A DNA stretch of 64,000 nucleotides, from the NCBI RefSeq assembly GCF_017742245.1, contig NZ_JAGHKO010000011.1:186001-250000 (forward strand), in the 5' to 3' direction. Position numbers and translations under genes: made by a program. Within the stretch, counting starts at the first letter, position 1, and every line of letters starts with the position of its first letter. Origin of the DNA: Niastella soli. Its GTDB lineage: Bacteria > Bacteroidota > Bacteroidia > Chitinophagales > Chitinophagaceae. The notes beneath the pieces are model-generated. The model was given only the letters and a program-made list of their open reading frames with translations, was not told where the DNA came from and made no database searches. Shown piece after piece: positions 40,688-49,327 of this stretch.

Positions 40688-41962
40688 ATGCTGATAGATA
40701 AGTACAAAATAGACGAGCACAATAATAATCTTCTTAAAGATCATAAACGCCGCTTTGATTTTGCAGCAGAAGGTGTTGCCGGTTTAGATAGTATCCTTAA
40801 AAAACTGGTCGACTTCCAGATTGCCATCCCCAGTTGGGCATTAGGCACTGGTGGTACCCGTTTTGGCCGTTTCTCCGGTGGTGGCGAGCCCCGCACACTC
40901 GAAGAAAAGATCGAGGATGTAGGTTTGTTGCATTCACTTAACAAAAGCGGTGGCGCTATCTCGCTGCACATTCCCTGGGATATTCCAAAAGACGCCAAAG
41001 CTATCAAAGCCCTGGCTGCCCAGCATGGTTTGCGCTTCGATGCCGTGAATTCCAACACGTTCCAGGATCAGCCCGATCAAAAGCACAGCTACAAATTCGG
41101 CTCTCTGCAACACGTTGATAAAGCTACCCGCAAACAGGCTATTGATCATAATATTGAAGTAATAAAACAAGGGGTAGAACTGGGCTCAGATTCTATCACT
41201 GTTTGGTTGTCGGATGGCTCCTGCTTTCCCGGTCAGTTGAATTTCCGTAAGGCATTTCAACGCACACTGGATAGCCTGCACGAAATTTATGCAGCGCTGC
41301 CCGATAACTTTAAAATGTTTGTTGAATACAAAGCGTTTGAACCCAACTTCTACTCAATGACAGTAGGCGACTGGGGACAATCACTGCTGTATGCCAGCAA
41401 ACTGGGCCCCAAAGCTTATACGCTGGTTGACCTTGGCCACCATTTGCCCAATGCCAATATTGAGCAGATCGTAGCCCTGTTACTGAGCGAAGGCAAACTC
41501 GGCGGTTTCCACTTCAACGATTCTAAATACGGTGATGATGACCTTACTGTAGGCAGCATCAATCCTTATCAGCTGTTCCTGATCTTTAATGAACTGGTAG
41601 AAGGTATGGATGCCCGTGGCATGCAACACGCTACCGATCTGGGTTGGATGATCGATGCATCACACAACGTAAAAGACCCGCTGGAAGATCTGCTGCAATC
41701 AGTAGAAGCCATCAAGATCGCTTATGCACAGGCGTTGCTGGTTGATACCAAAGCATTACAGGCTGCCCAGGATGCCAGTGATGTGGCCAAAGCACAGGAG
41801 ATTTTGCAACAGGCATACCGTACCGATGTACGTGCATTGGTAGCTGAATCCCGTTTGCAAGCCGGCGCCGCATTACAGCCATTGCAATTGTACCGTCAGC
41901 TGAAAGTAAGAGAGAACTTAATAAAAGAGCGCGGTCAGAAGACCGTTGCTACTGGATTATAA
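40688..41962 (+). CDS. rhaI: L-rhamnose isomerase, RhaI type
   Basis: This 424-residue enzyme converts L-rhamnose to L-rhamnulose with a divalent metal. It is the xylose-isomerase-fold RhaI type rather than the E. coli RhaA type. Landmarks are FQIAIPSWALGTGGTRFGRFSGGGEP, AISLHIPWDIP, FEYKAFEPNFYS-like sequence with the metal-binding Glu, GHHLPNANIEQIVALLL and GGFHFNDSKYGDDDLTVGS. DLGWMIDASHNVKDPLEDLL follows. An ORF extension back to 40595 exists, but the ATG at 40688 fits the family start (MLIDKYKIDEHN). Confidence 0.9.
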   Translation: MLIDKYKIDEHNNNLLKDHKRRFDFAAEGVAGLDSILKKLVDFQIAIPSWALGTGGTRFGRFSGGGEPRTLEEKIEDVGLLHSLNKSGGAISLHIPWDIPKDAKAIKALAAQHGLRFDAVNSNTFQDQPDQKHSYKFGSLQHVDKATRKQAIDHNIEVIKQGVELGSDSITVWLSDGSCFPGQLNFRKAFQRTLDSLHEIYAALPDNFKMFVEYKAFEPNFYSMTVGDWGQSLLYASKLGPKAYTLVDLGHHLPNANIEQIVALLLSEGKLGGFHFNDSKYGDDDLTVGSINPYQLFLIFNELVEGMDARGMQHATDLGWMIDASHNVKDPLEDLLQSVEAIKIAYAQALLVDTKALQAAQDASDVAKAQEILQQAYRTDVRALVAESRLQAGAALQPLQLYRQLKVRENLIKERGQKTVATGL

Positions 41963-41968
41963 AAACCG

Positions 41969-42038
41969 TTACAGGTTACAGGTTACACGTTGCAGGGTGG
42001 TTTTACCCCTTGAAATCTGTAACTTGTAACCTGTAACT
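41969..42038. repeat. Word-repeat inverted array (GTTACAG / CTGTAAC words)
   Basis: GTTACAGGTTACAGGTTACA (41969-41988) is faced by CTGTAACTTGTAACCTGTAA (42018-42037). It starts within 7 bases of the isomerase stop codon and precedes the kinase gene. Confidence 0.75.
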
Positions 42039-42083
42039 GTTTCTTAATATTACCGAACGAACTAGTGAGTGAAATAGCGACTA

Positions 42084-43472
42084 ATGAACAAAACTTCCGT
42101 CATAGCGATTTTTGATATTGGTAAAACCAATAAAAAGTTATTCCTGTTTGATGAGCAGTACAATATTGTGTTGGAGAAAAGCCAGCAGTTTGCAGAAATA
42201 ACCGATGAAGAGGGAGATGCCTGTGAAGACCTGACCGCCCTTACCAACTGGGTACGTAGCTGTTTGCAGGATGTGTTTAATGACCCGCGTTTTCAGGTGC
42301 GTGCATTGAACTTCAGTACCTATGGCGCCAGCTTTGTTCATATTGATAAAGAAGGAAAAGCCGCCGCCCCATTATACAATTACCTGAAGCCATATCCTGC
42401 CGATCTGCAGGAAGGGTTCTATCAGAAATATGGTGGCGAAATAACCTTCTCCATTTATACCGCCTCACCGGTATTGGGTAACCTGAATTCAGGCATGCAA
42501 TTATACCGCCTGAAATACCAGAAACCCGAGTTGTTCGATCAGATACATTATTCCCTGCATTTACCGCAATACATGAGCTACCTGGTAACCGGTCGCGCTT
42601 ATAGCGATATCACCAGTATTGGGTGTCATACCGGTTTATGGAACTTTCCGCAGAACCATTATCACGAATGGATCTATCGGGAGGCCATCAACGAGAAACT
42701 GGCGAATATTTTCCCGTCAGATCAATTAATGCCTTCCCAATGGCAGGGGCAGGCCCTGCTCACCGGGGTCGGACTGCATGATAGTTCTGCCGCCCTGATC
42801 CCTTATTTGTTTCACTTCACCGAGCCATTTGTGTTGTTATCAACCGGTACCTGGTGCATTGCATTGAACCCATTTAACCAAACCCGGTTAACGTATGAAG
42901 AGTTGCAACAGGATTGTTTGTGTTATATGGAATACCGGGGCAAACCCATCAAGGCATCGCGTCTGTTTGCCGGGTATGAACACGAGCAGCAAACAAAACG
43001 GCTGGCAGCCCATTTTAATGTAGCCCTCGATTATTACAAAACGGTAGCCTTTAATGCTGATCTGTTATCTTCCGCTCCTGTAGCCTCCGGCCCTGGTGCC
43101 GATAACAAGACCGGCAGATCAGCTATGGTACAGGAGTCAGCATTTGGCGCCCGCGACCTCAACAGCTTTGCTACCTACGAAGCCGCATACCACCAGTTTA
43201 TGGCCGATCTGATGACGCAACAGGTAGCTTCGCTGAACCTGGTGTTGCATAACAGTCCGGTTAAAAAGATCTTTGTAGATGGCGGGTTTGGCAAGAATCC
43301 ATTATACATGAATCTGCTGGCAAATGCATTCCCCACGCACGAAGTATATGCGGCCTCTATGGCCCAGGCATCGGCATTGGGCGCTGCACTGGCAGTTCAC
43401 TCCGCCTGGAATAAAACCAATCCATCTTCTGATCTTATTGAACTAAAAGCCTATTCACTTGTAAAAGCATAA
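42084..43472 (+). CDS. rhaB: FGGY-family sugar kinase, predicted rhamnulokinase
   Basis: This 462-residue kinase should phosphorylate L-rhamnulose to rhamnulose-1-phosphate, the substrate of the aldolase fusion. The FGGY actin-like fold begins with AIFDIGKTNKKLFLFDE (phosphate 1 loop). TLGCHTGLWNF-type sequence appears as SIGCHTGLWNF; VGLHDSSAALIPYL carries the catalytic-base Asp and LLSTGTWCIALNP the phosphate 2 loop. KKIFVDGGFGKNPLYMNLLAN provides the adenosine site. The rhamnulokinase assignment rests on its place as the last gene of the rhamnose operon, since FGGY kinases are poorly separable by eye. Confidence 0.82.
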   Translation: MNKTSVIAIFDIGKTNKKLFLFDEQYNIVLEKSQQFAEITDEEGDACEDLTALTNWVRSCLQDVFNDPRFQVRALNFSTYGASFVHIDKEGKAAAPLYNYLKPYPADLQEGFYQKYGGEITFSIYTASPVLGNLNSGMQLYRLKYQKPELFDQIHYSLHLPQYMSYLVTGRAYSDITSIGCHTGLWNFPQNHYHEWIYREAINEKLANIFPSDQLMPSQWQGQALLTGVGLHDSSAALIPYLFHFTEPFVLLSTGTWCIALNPFNQTRLTYEELQQDCLCYMEYRGKPIKASRLFAGYEHEQQTKRLAAHFNVALDYYKTVAFNADLLSSAPVASGPGADNKTGRSAMVQESAFGARDLNSFATYEAAYHQFMADLMTQQVASLNLVLHNSPVKKIFVDGGFGKNPLYMNLLANAFPTHEVYAASMAQASALGAALAVHSAWNKTNPSSDLIELKAYSLVKA

Positions 43473-43570
43473 ATTAGTTTTTGCTTTAGATCGCACCCTT
43501 GGACCTACGCGAGGTCTGCAATCAGGGAAAACCTACGTACTAAAGAACTAACAAACTAACTAACCAGATA

Positions 43571-43609
43571 ACAAAGCAGGGTCATCCTTACGGGCGACCC
43601 TGTTTTGTT
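43571..43609 (+). terminator. Rho-independent terminator of the rhamnose operon
   Basis: CAGGGTC (43577-43583) pairs with GACCCTG (43596-43602), with AACAAAG before and TTTTGTTAT after. It lies 100 bases after the kinase stop. Confidence 0.85.
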
Positions 43610-43674
43610 ATAGGTATACTCCATGGGAGATATACACCTGTTCCGGCTAATACCCGGACATACAGTAACTATTA

Positions 43675-43765
43675 GCCGGAGATATCCCGTTCCTATAAAG
43701 GGGCGGGATATCTCCGGCTTAACTACGGGATATATACGGGATATCTACGGGATATCTATGGTAAT
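43675..43765. repeat. 15-bp perfect hairpin followed by TACGGGATAT direct repeats
   Basis: GCCGGAGATATCCCG (43675-43689) pairs perfectly with CGGGATATCTCCGGC (43704-43718) around a 14-nt loop; A43674-T43719 adds a sixteenth pair. Right after it come three units of TACGGGATAT (43724, 43734 and 43746), the last followed by CTATGG. Part of the stem (CGGGATATCT) is the same word as the direct repeats. Confidence 0.85.
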
Positions 43766-44169
43766 AGCATGAATATAAAGTAGTTCTGCAGGCCTGTAAA
43801 TATGGGTTTGCATAAACTAAACCAGGAGGGTGGGACAGCTATTCCTGGGGTATGGTTACATCCTAAGTGAGCAGGCTCATCAGCCTGTTTTGCTACTAAT
43901 TACAAACAGCGAGAGCTAAACGAAGAGGTGTCACATTAAATAATTCTCGTATTAGTATATGCGCACTTATCGCCAAAAACAACACGCTTTTGGCTTAAAA
44001 TTACACGCTTAATAAAAAAGAACCGACTACATTACAATTTGTAAGAAATCTTGTTTATGTTAGCTGCCTGAAAAATTGATTTCCCTAAACCTGTACTGGT
44101 GACAACCGATTGCAAATTCTTCCCCCCGATAAGTACTTGCTTAGGGCTGCTATTGACAGCCATGGACAT

Positions 44170-45396
44170 ATGAAAAAGAGATTTTTCCCCTGTATCATTT
44201 TAATACTGTCTTGTATTGGTTCCTTCATGGAAACTTACGCCCAAAAAGGCGTGGACAATACTTTATTTCAAATTGAAGGACAGGTTCTGGGAAAGGATAC
44301 CGGAAAGATCGCCATCTGGTATACAGACGCATTAAATCAACCCCATTACGATCAACTTTGGCTTGATCAGGGCAGGTTCACATATGCTGGCCATATACGG
44401 GCTGTCGGTGAAGTTACGATCGTGACCGATCTGAATTTCAGATATTTTGATGACCTCAGTTTTATCCGGCTAATAGCAGAGCCGGGTTTAATAAAGATCG
44501 TCAAAAAAGTAGGCGTTAAAAAAGCCGCCATTTCCGGGTCAACTGCACAAATAGAAAAGGAGAAATGGGATAATGTTAAACGGGAGTATACCGATCCCGA
44601 AGAGCGGTGTTTTACAATACTTGATTCTTTAAGACTGCTTGATAAAAAAAATAATCAGCTTATTCATTCGGCACAAATTGATTCATTGCTTAAGAAGGCG
44701 AGCGTTTACAGGCAAAAGGGGTACAAAATGGATGTTGGTTATATTGTAAAGCACCCTGAGTCGTATGTAAGCGGGTATCTTTTATCAAAACTGTACAGGC
44801 AACTGTCCATTGATTCGGTGATGCAATTCTATACAACCCTGGCCGATAGCGTAAAGCTCAGTACGGTGGGTTGCGAGCTGCTGACGAAAATATATGCGCT
44901 TACTGATAACAAAGAGTTCAAGGCTAAATACCCATTATTCGACCCGGAATTGAATAAGCAGTTGCTGGAGGGGACCATGCATAATTTCACTTTAAAAGAT
45001 ATTACCGGTAACCCGGTTGACTTTAAAAAGTTCAAAGGGAAATACCTGGTCATAGATATTTGGGCAAGCTGGTGCGGGCCCTGTATTGCCAATATGCCTG
45101 CGTGGAATGAACTGATAAAAAAATATGATAACAGTTTAATTCAATTCATCAACGTGTCGATAGATATTGACACAGATGACTGGAAGCAGGCTGTAACGAA
45201 ACACAATCCAGGGGGTGTTCAATTGCAGGAGCCGTCTGACTTCAACGGTTTATTTGCCCTGTATTGCAAGGTAAGGGCCTTACCTAAAATCATAATTGTT
45301 GACCCGGCTGGTAAAATTATAAACTATGAAGGGCCACACCCTAACCAACCGGAATTCAAAATATTATTAGACAGCCTGGTTAATACAAAAAACTGA
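44170..45396 (+). CDS. TlpA-like thioredoxin-fold protein with N-terminal DUF4369-type domain
   Basis: This 408-residue protein is an envelope thiol oxidoreductase-like protein. It has a signal peptide (MKKRFFPCIILILSCIGSF). A beta-rich DUF4369-type domain spans about 30-135 (IEGQVLGKDTGKIAIWY) and a helical middle region about 140-280. The thioredoxin domain runs from about 285 and has the redox motif WASWCGPC. LPKIIIVDPAGKI at the end gives the cis-Pro loop. The start was moved from 44110 to the ATG at 44170, which gives a proper signal peptide. Such proteins are common in Bacteroidota and probably keep periplasmic cysteines reduced. Its place between rhamnose metabolism and pectin enzymes has no clear reason. 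Confidence 0.85.
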   Translation: MKKRFFPCIILILSCIGSFMETYAQKGVDNTLFQIEGQVLGKDTGKIAIWYTDALNQPHYDQLWLDQGRFTYAGHIRAVGEVTIVTDLNFRYFDDLSFIRLIAEPGLIKIVKKVGVKKAAISGSTAQIEKEKWDNVKREYTDPEERCFTILDSLRLLDKKNNQLIHSAQIDSLLKKASVYRQKGYKMDVGYIVKHPESYVSGYLLSKLYRQLSIDSVMQFYTTLADSVKLSTVGCELLTKIYALTDNKEFKAKYPLFDPELNKQLLEGTMHNFTLKDITGNPVDFKKFKGKYLVIDIWASWCGPCIANMPAWNELIKKYDNSLIQFINVSIDIDTDDWKQAVTKHNPGGVQLQEPSDFNGLFALYCKVRALPKIIIVDPAGKIINYEGPHPNQPEFKILLDSLVNTKN

Positions 45397-45475
45397 CCAA
45401 TGTCATTAAAAACATTGCCTATAAGCACAATGAGCTAGATCATCCAGTTGTGATCTATGTTTTAACAATTGAGAT

Positions 45476-45510
45476 AACCGCTCCGTTTCTACGTAGCGGT
45501 TTTTTATTTG
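45476..45510 (+). terminator. Rho-independent terminator after the TlpA gene
   Basis: AACCGCT (45476-45482) pairs with AGCGGTT (45495-45501) around a 12-nt loop, followed by TTTTTATTTG. Confidence 0.85.
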
Positions 45511-45557
45511 TAATTGGCAGGATAGCACAGGATTGTGAGGTGTGGGCACAGGGTTAT

Positions 45558-45660
45558 TTTTAGTTATTGAGTTCATGCGTTTTTAAGTTATTTAGGTCAT
45601 ATGTTCTTTAGTTTAAATGTAAGTAACTTAGGAACCCAATAACTCACTAACTAATTAACC
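45558..45660. repeat. Word-repeat inverted array (TTAGTTATTGAGTT / AACTCACTAACTAATT words)
   Basis: TTAGTTATTGAGTTC and TTAAGTTATTTAGG face GTAACTTAGGAACCC and AATAACTCACTAACTAATTA. It precedes the GH105 start. Confidence 0.6.
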
Positions 45661-45677
45661 AAGCACGATTGAAGCAT

Positions 45678-47021
45678 ATGAATAAAGTAGCTCACACTTT
45701 AGCAGGTTTACTCATTGTATCGCAAGCTTTCTCCCAGGCGAAACCCGGTACTGATGTTACCGCACCACTGCACGCTTTACAACCCGATTATCCCGTTCCT
45801 TACGGCGCCATGAGCGAAGCCGATATAAAGAAAGTATTGGATAAGGTATTCAATTACCTTGATGGGGTTACACCGGCGCAAATGATCAACAAACAAACAG
45901 GGCAGGAGGTGACCGATGCGTCACAATTTGATACGGCCTATGGAATAAAACCTGGTGATTTCCGGCTTACTGCCTATGAGTGGGGGGTAACCTACAGCGG
46001 TATGTTGTTGGCTGCAGAAACCAGTGGCGATACCCGTTACAGCGACTATGTAAAAAAACGATTGTCTTTTATAGCCAAATGGGTACCGGCCATAAAAAAG
46101 AAAGTAGCCGATGGTTCATTAAAGGGTAATTATGTTTTTCGTCAACCTGTAGAACCGCATGCCCTGGATGATTGCGGCGCCGTTTGTGCCGCCATGATCA
46201 AAGCTACCCGCAGCGGAATAAACAATGACCTGCGGCCGTTGATCGATAATTTCATAAACTATATCAGCACCAAAGAATATCGTTTGCCCGATGGTACGCT
46301 GGCCCGCAACCGGCCACAGAAAAATACCATGTGGTTAGATGACCTGTATATGGGCGTGCCGGCGCTGGCCCAAATGGGAAAGCTTACGGGCAAAACAAGT
46401 TATTATGATGATGCCGTAAAACAGATAAAACAATATACCCAGCGGATGTTCGATAAAGAAAAAGGTGTGTACATGCATGGCTGGGTTCAGGAGATGAACC
46501 CGCATCCGATGTTTTACTGGGGGCGTGCCAATGGCTGGGCTATTATGGCCATGTGTGAATTGCTGGATGTGTTACCGGAAACTCATCCCGGTCGCCCATT
46601 TGTATTACAGCAATTGCAGGCCCATGCAAAAGGACTGGCAGCTTTTCAATCAGGTTCCGGTTTCTGGCATCAATTGCTGAACCGCGAGGATTCGTACCTG
46701 GAAACATCGGCCACTGCTATTTATGCTTATTGTATAGCCCATGCCTGTAACAAAGGCTGGTTAAATGCCAAAGCCTATGCGCCTATGGCCATGCTGGCCT
46801 GGAATGCAGTCACCACAAAGGTGAATGCTACGGGTCAGGTAGAAGGAGTTTGTGTGGGTACGGGTATGGCTTTTGATCCGGCGTTCTATTATTATCGCCC
46901 GGTGAATGTGTATGCCGCTCACGGTTACGGACCGGTTTTATTAGCCGGGGCTGAAATGTTACGGTTAATTAAAAATGATGCTTTTAAGATAAACGACAGT
47001 TCATTGCAATATAATAAGTAA
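45678..47021 (+). CDS. GH105 unsaturated rhamnogalacturonyl hydrolase
   Basis: This 447-residue enzyme is a GH88/GH105-type hydrolase that removes the unsaturated galacturonyl residue left by lyases at the ends of rhamnogalacturonan fragments, freeing rhamnose. A signal peptide is present (VAHTLAGLLIVSQAFSQ), so it acts in the periplasm or outside. The (alpha/alpha)6-barrel landmarks are TAYEWGVTYSGML, ALDDCGAVCAAM with the catalytic Asp, MWLDDLYMGVPALAQ, YWGRANGWAIMAMCELL and SYLETSATAIYAY. A TTG at 45669 is possible, but the ATG at 45678 is preferred. It belongs with the esterase and rhamnosidase downstream. Confidence 0.9.
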   Translation: MNKVAHTLAGLLIVSQAFSQAKPGTDVTAPLHALQPDYPVPYGAMSEADIKKVLDKVFNYLDGVTPAQMINKQTGQEVTDASQFDTAYGIKPGDFRLTAYEWGVTYSGMLLAAETSGDTRYSDYVKKRLSFIAKWVPAIKKKVADGSLKGNYVFRQPVEPHALDDCGAVCAAMIKATRSGINNDLRPLIDNFINYISTKEYRLPDGTLARNRPQKNTMWLDDLYMGVPALAQMGKLTGKTSYYDDAVKQIKQYTQRMFDKEKGVYMHGWVQEMNPHPMFYWGRANGWAIMAMCELLDVLPETHPGRPFVLQQLQAHAKGLAAFQSGSGFWHQLLNREDSYLETSATAIYAYCIAHACNKGWLNAKAYAPMAMLAWNAVTTKVNATGQVEGVCVGTGMAFDPAFYYYRPVNVYAAHGYGPVLLAGAEMLRLIKNDAFKINDSSLQYNK

Positions 47022-47023
47022 CC

Positions 47024-47107
47024 AGTTCTTTAGTTTTTTAGTTTGTTAGTTATTTAGTTAATGGGTTTTGAACTAACAAACTGATAAACTAAAAAACTAA
47101 CAAACTA
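47024..47107. repeat. Word-repeat inverted array (TTAGTTTGTTAGTT / AACTAACAAACT words)
   Basis: TTTAGTTTTTTAGTTTGTTA (left) is faced by AACTAACAAACTGATAAACT and AAAAACTAACAAACTA (right), the clearest foldback of this class. It fills the gap between the GH105 gene and the esterase gene. Confidence 0.8.
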
Positions 47108-47114
47108 TACCCAT

Positions 47115-48449
47115 ATGAAATCGATAGGGTTGTCATTATTACTAATAACATCTGTAATAACTACCTATTCCCAAACTACGAGCTTTAAATTCGACTTTGG
47201 TACCACTAAAGCGGCCAACGGTTATATAGCCGTTACACCCAATACCCTCTTTTCAAAAGAAACCGGGTATGGCTTTGAAGCAGGGGCTGTGGTGCAGGCC
47301 ATCGATCGGGGTGGCAATGCGCTTACCGGGGATTATCTAACCAGCAACAAACCCTTTTATTTCTCTGTTCAATTGCCCGATGGCAATTACGATATAAAAC
47401 TGATCCTGGGTGATGTGAAGGGAACATCTGCCACCACGGTGCGCGTAGAGAACCGGCGGCTGATGCTGGAGAACATTCGCACTGCAAATGGAAAGCAGGT
47501 TACCAAAACCATTACTGTTCATGTTAAAGACAGCCTCATCAGAGATGCACAACAAAAAGAAACAGGTACAGTAAGATTGAAGTCGCGCGAGTATACGTAT
47601 CGGCATTGGGACAACCTGCTTACGCTGGAGTTCAACGATTCCCTGCCCAAAGTATGTGCGGTGGAAATAACACCTAACCAAAAAGCCACCACTGTTTTTC
47701 TGGCGGGCAATTCTACGGTAGTTGACCAGGACCGGGAGCCCTGGGCTGCGTGGGGACAAATGGTCCCGCGTTTTTTTGAACCTGGTAATATCGCCATCGC
47801 CAATTATGCCGAATCGGGAGAGACCATGAAAGCCTTTGCCCGGGAACGGCGGCTGGAGAAAGTGTTCAGTCTGGCCAAACCGGGTGATTATTTATTCATA
47901 GAATTCACGCACAACGATCAAAAACCCGGCGGCAATCACCTCGATCCGTTCACTACCTATAAACAGACCATCAAAGAATGGATAGGGGAGGCACGCAAAA
48001 AAGGCATGACGCCTGTGCTGGTGACCTCTATGCATCGCCGTAATTTCGATTCAAGCGGTCATATCATCAATACCCTGAGTGATTATCCCGAAGCTATGCG
48101 GCAAACCGCGGCGGAAGAAAAGGTAGCGCTCATTGATCTGAATGCGATGAGCAAGACCTTGTATGAAGCCTGGGGACCGGAGCAATCACTCAAAGCATTT
48201 GTACATTATCCGGCCAATACTTTTCCCGGACAGGAAACTGCCCTGGCAGATAATACGCATTTTAGTCCGTATGGCGCTTATGAACTGGCGCGTTGTGTGG
48301 TGAAAGGAATGGTGGCTGCCAACCTGCCCATTGCGAAATATTTGGTCAAGGAGAAAATAGCCTTTGATCCGGCACATCCAGATGCAATTGGTCAATTTTA
48401 CTGGCCTTTAAGCCCGGCTGTGACTGCGGTAAAGCCAGATGGGAATTAG
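47115..48449 (+). CDS. CE12-type rhamnogalacturonan acetylesterase with N-terminal galactose-binding-like domain
   Basis: This 444-residue secreted esterase removes acetyl groups from rhamnogalacturonan. After a signal peptide (ending near TTYSQ) comes a malectin/galactose-binding-like domain (about 22-185: FKFDFGTTKAANGYIAV, YDIKLILGD). The C-terminal SGNH hydrolase has block I FLAGNSTVVD with nucleophile Ser200. Block II is YAESGETMKAF and block III FIEFTHNDQKPGG. Block V, ADNTHFSPYGA, carries D379 and H382 of the triad. The domain order matches CE12 members. It is separated from the GH105 gene only by a word-repeat array and likely shares its regulation. Confidence 0.88.
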   Translation: MKSIGLSLLLITSVITTYSQTTSFKFDFGTTKAANGYIAVTPNTLFSKETGYGFEAGAVVQAIDRGGNALTGDYLTSNKPFYFSVQLPDGNYDIKLILGDVKGTSATTVRVENRRLMLENIRTANGKQVTKTITVHVKDSLIRDAQQKETGTVRLKSREYTYRHWDNLLTLEFNDSLPKVCAVEITPNQKATTVFLAGNSTVVDQDREPWAAWGQMVPRFFEPGNIAIANYAESGETMKAFARERRLEKVFSLAKPGDYLFIEFTHNDQKPGGNHLDPFTTYKQTIKEWIGEARKKGMTPVLVTSMHRRNFDSSGHIINTLSDYPEAMRQTAAEEKVALIDLNAMSKTLYEAWGPEQSLKAFVHYPANTFPGQETALADNTHFSPYGAYELARCVVKGMVAANLPIAKYLVKEKIAFDPAHPDAIGQFYWPLSPAVTAVKPDGN

Positions 48450-48495
48450 TTGGTTAGTTGATCAGTTAACCAGTTGATCAGTTGACCAGGGCCGT
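48450..48495. repeat. Word-repeat array, single arm (GTTGATCAGTT words)
   Basis: TTGGTTAGTTGATCAGTTAA is followed by CCAGTTGATCAGTTGACCAGG. It starts right after the esterase stop; no matching second arm is present. The same GTTGATCAGTTGACCAG word is found in the 31.3-kb array. Confidence 0.55.
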
Positions 48496-48527
48496 TTCCC
48501 GTTTCACGATTTCCGGTCATAATGCAA

Positions 48528-48550
48528 ACAACCGCCTTGTGGGCGGTTGT
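48528..48550. repeat. Short perfect hairpin
   Basis: ACAACCGCC (48528-48536) pairs with GGCGGTTGT (48542-48550) around TTGTG. No T-run follows on either strand, so it may be a weak terminator for the converging genes or an RNA-end structure. Confidence 0.5.
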
Positions 48551-48580
48551 GCTGATAATGTGTGCAGATAATAAAATAGA

Positions 48581-49024
48581 TCAGTATTTTTTAAAGTTGT
48601 CTGTTTGGTCCTGAACGTTGCCGGGAATGGTTCTGTCTATCCAATGCAGCGTTAATTCGCTGTCATTGATCTTAATGATCTCAGTGGTATCGCCATTTGC
48701 TATGAGCAGGTTCGTCGGTCCTTCAATAACTTTATAGTTGATAGTAGCGCTGCTCTGGCGATCCTCGCTGGTAATCCTGTTCCCTCTGAATTCCAAAGTA
48801 TTTTCTCCCTTGGAAAAGATGGCAGCATCATTGATCACATTTCCATTAAAACTCAATGTCCAGTGTGAATCTGTCTGATACCATTTCCCTTGCAGCTTTT
48901 CGGGAAGGGTTGGGGCTTTTTTGTTATCAACTGTAATATTGTTTACAGTATTGCTTTTATTACAGGCAAGGGCGAATACGGATAAGGTTAACGCTAAAGC
49001 AAGGGTACACGGGGGTGTTTTCAT
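48581..49024 (-). CDS. Small lipocalin-like lipoprotein
   Basis: This 147-residue protein has a lipoprotein signal sequence ending at Cys21 (VFALAC). After a short linker comes a beta-rich domain starting LPEKLQGKWYQTDSHWTLSF, typical of lipocalin-like small Bacteroidota lipoproteins. GENTLEFRGNRIT and ATINYKVIEGPTNLLIA follow. The ligand is unknown. It is on the opposite strand to the pectin genes and is probably unrelated to them. Confidence rests on the signal peptide, the length and the domain opening. Confidence 0.65.
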   Translation of the reverse strand: MKTPPCTLALALTLSVFALACNKSNTVNNITVDNKKAPTLPEKLQGKWYQTDSHWTLSFNGNVINDAAIFSKGENTLEFRGNRITSEDRQSSATINYKVIEGPTNLLIANGDTTEIIKINDSELTLHWIDRTIPGNVQDQTDNFKKY

Positions 49025-49327
49025 ACGATTTTAATATATGGGTTTTAAAGGGCGGCGCAAATGTATAAGTTGCACTCGGGGTTTGCAAGCTAGTTGCACA
49101 AGGGGAGGTAATTATATATAAAGCAGCCAAATAATTGACCATTTTAACGTTGACCATTCACGATTTTATTCTTACTTTGGCTCGCTCTGTGAATCAGATC
49201 ACTATACACTTCCCTTGTTATTATTACGATAGTCGCGTTCGTATTTTTTCGAATGTGGGTTCCCTGGTATATAATAATGGATAACTATTATCGTTTTCCC
49301 TAAAACCTATTCAATATCTTATAAGGC
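49025..49327. other. Divergent gap before the GH78 gene
   Basis: About 300 AT-rich bases between the lipoprotein and rhamnosidase genes. No strong match to TAnnTTTG, the CCATGATGG operator word or a hairpin was seen. Confidence 0.4.

Larger units (their letters stand above)
43473..44169. other. Non-coding region between the rhamnose kinase and the TlpA gene
   Basis: About 700 bases without a supported gene. It holds the terminator at 43571, a 15-bp perfect hairpin with trailing direct repeats (43675-43765), a second small terminator-like hairpin (CAGGCT/AGCCTG, 43872-43887) and AT-rich DNA with two ACACGCTT words. Confidence 0.6.
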
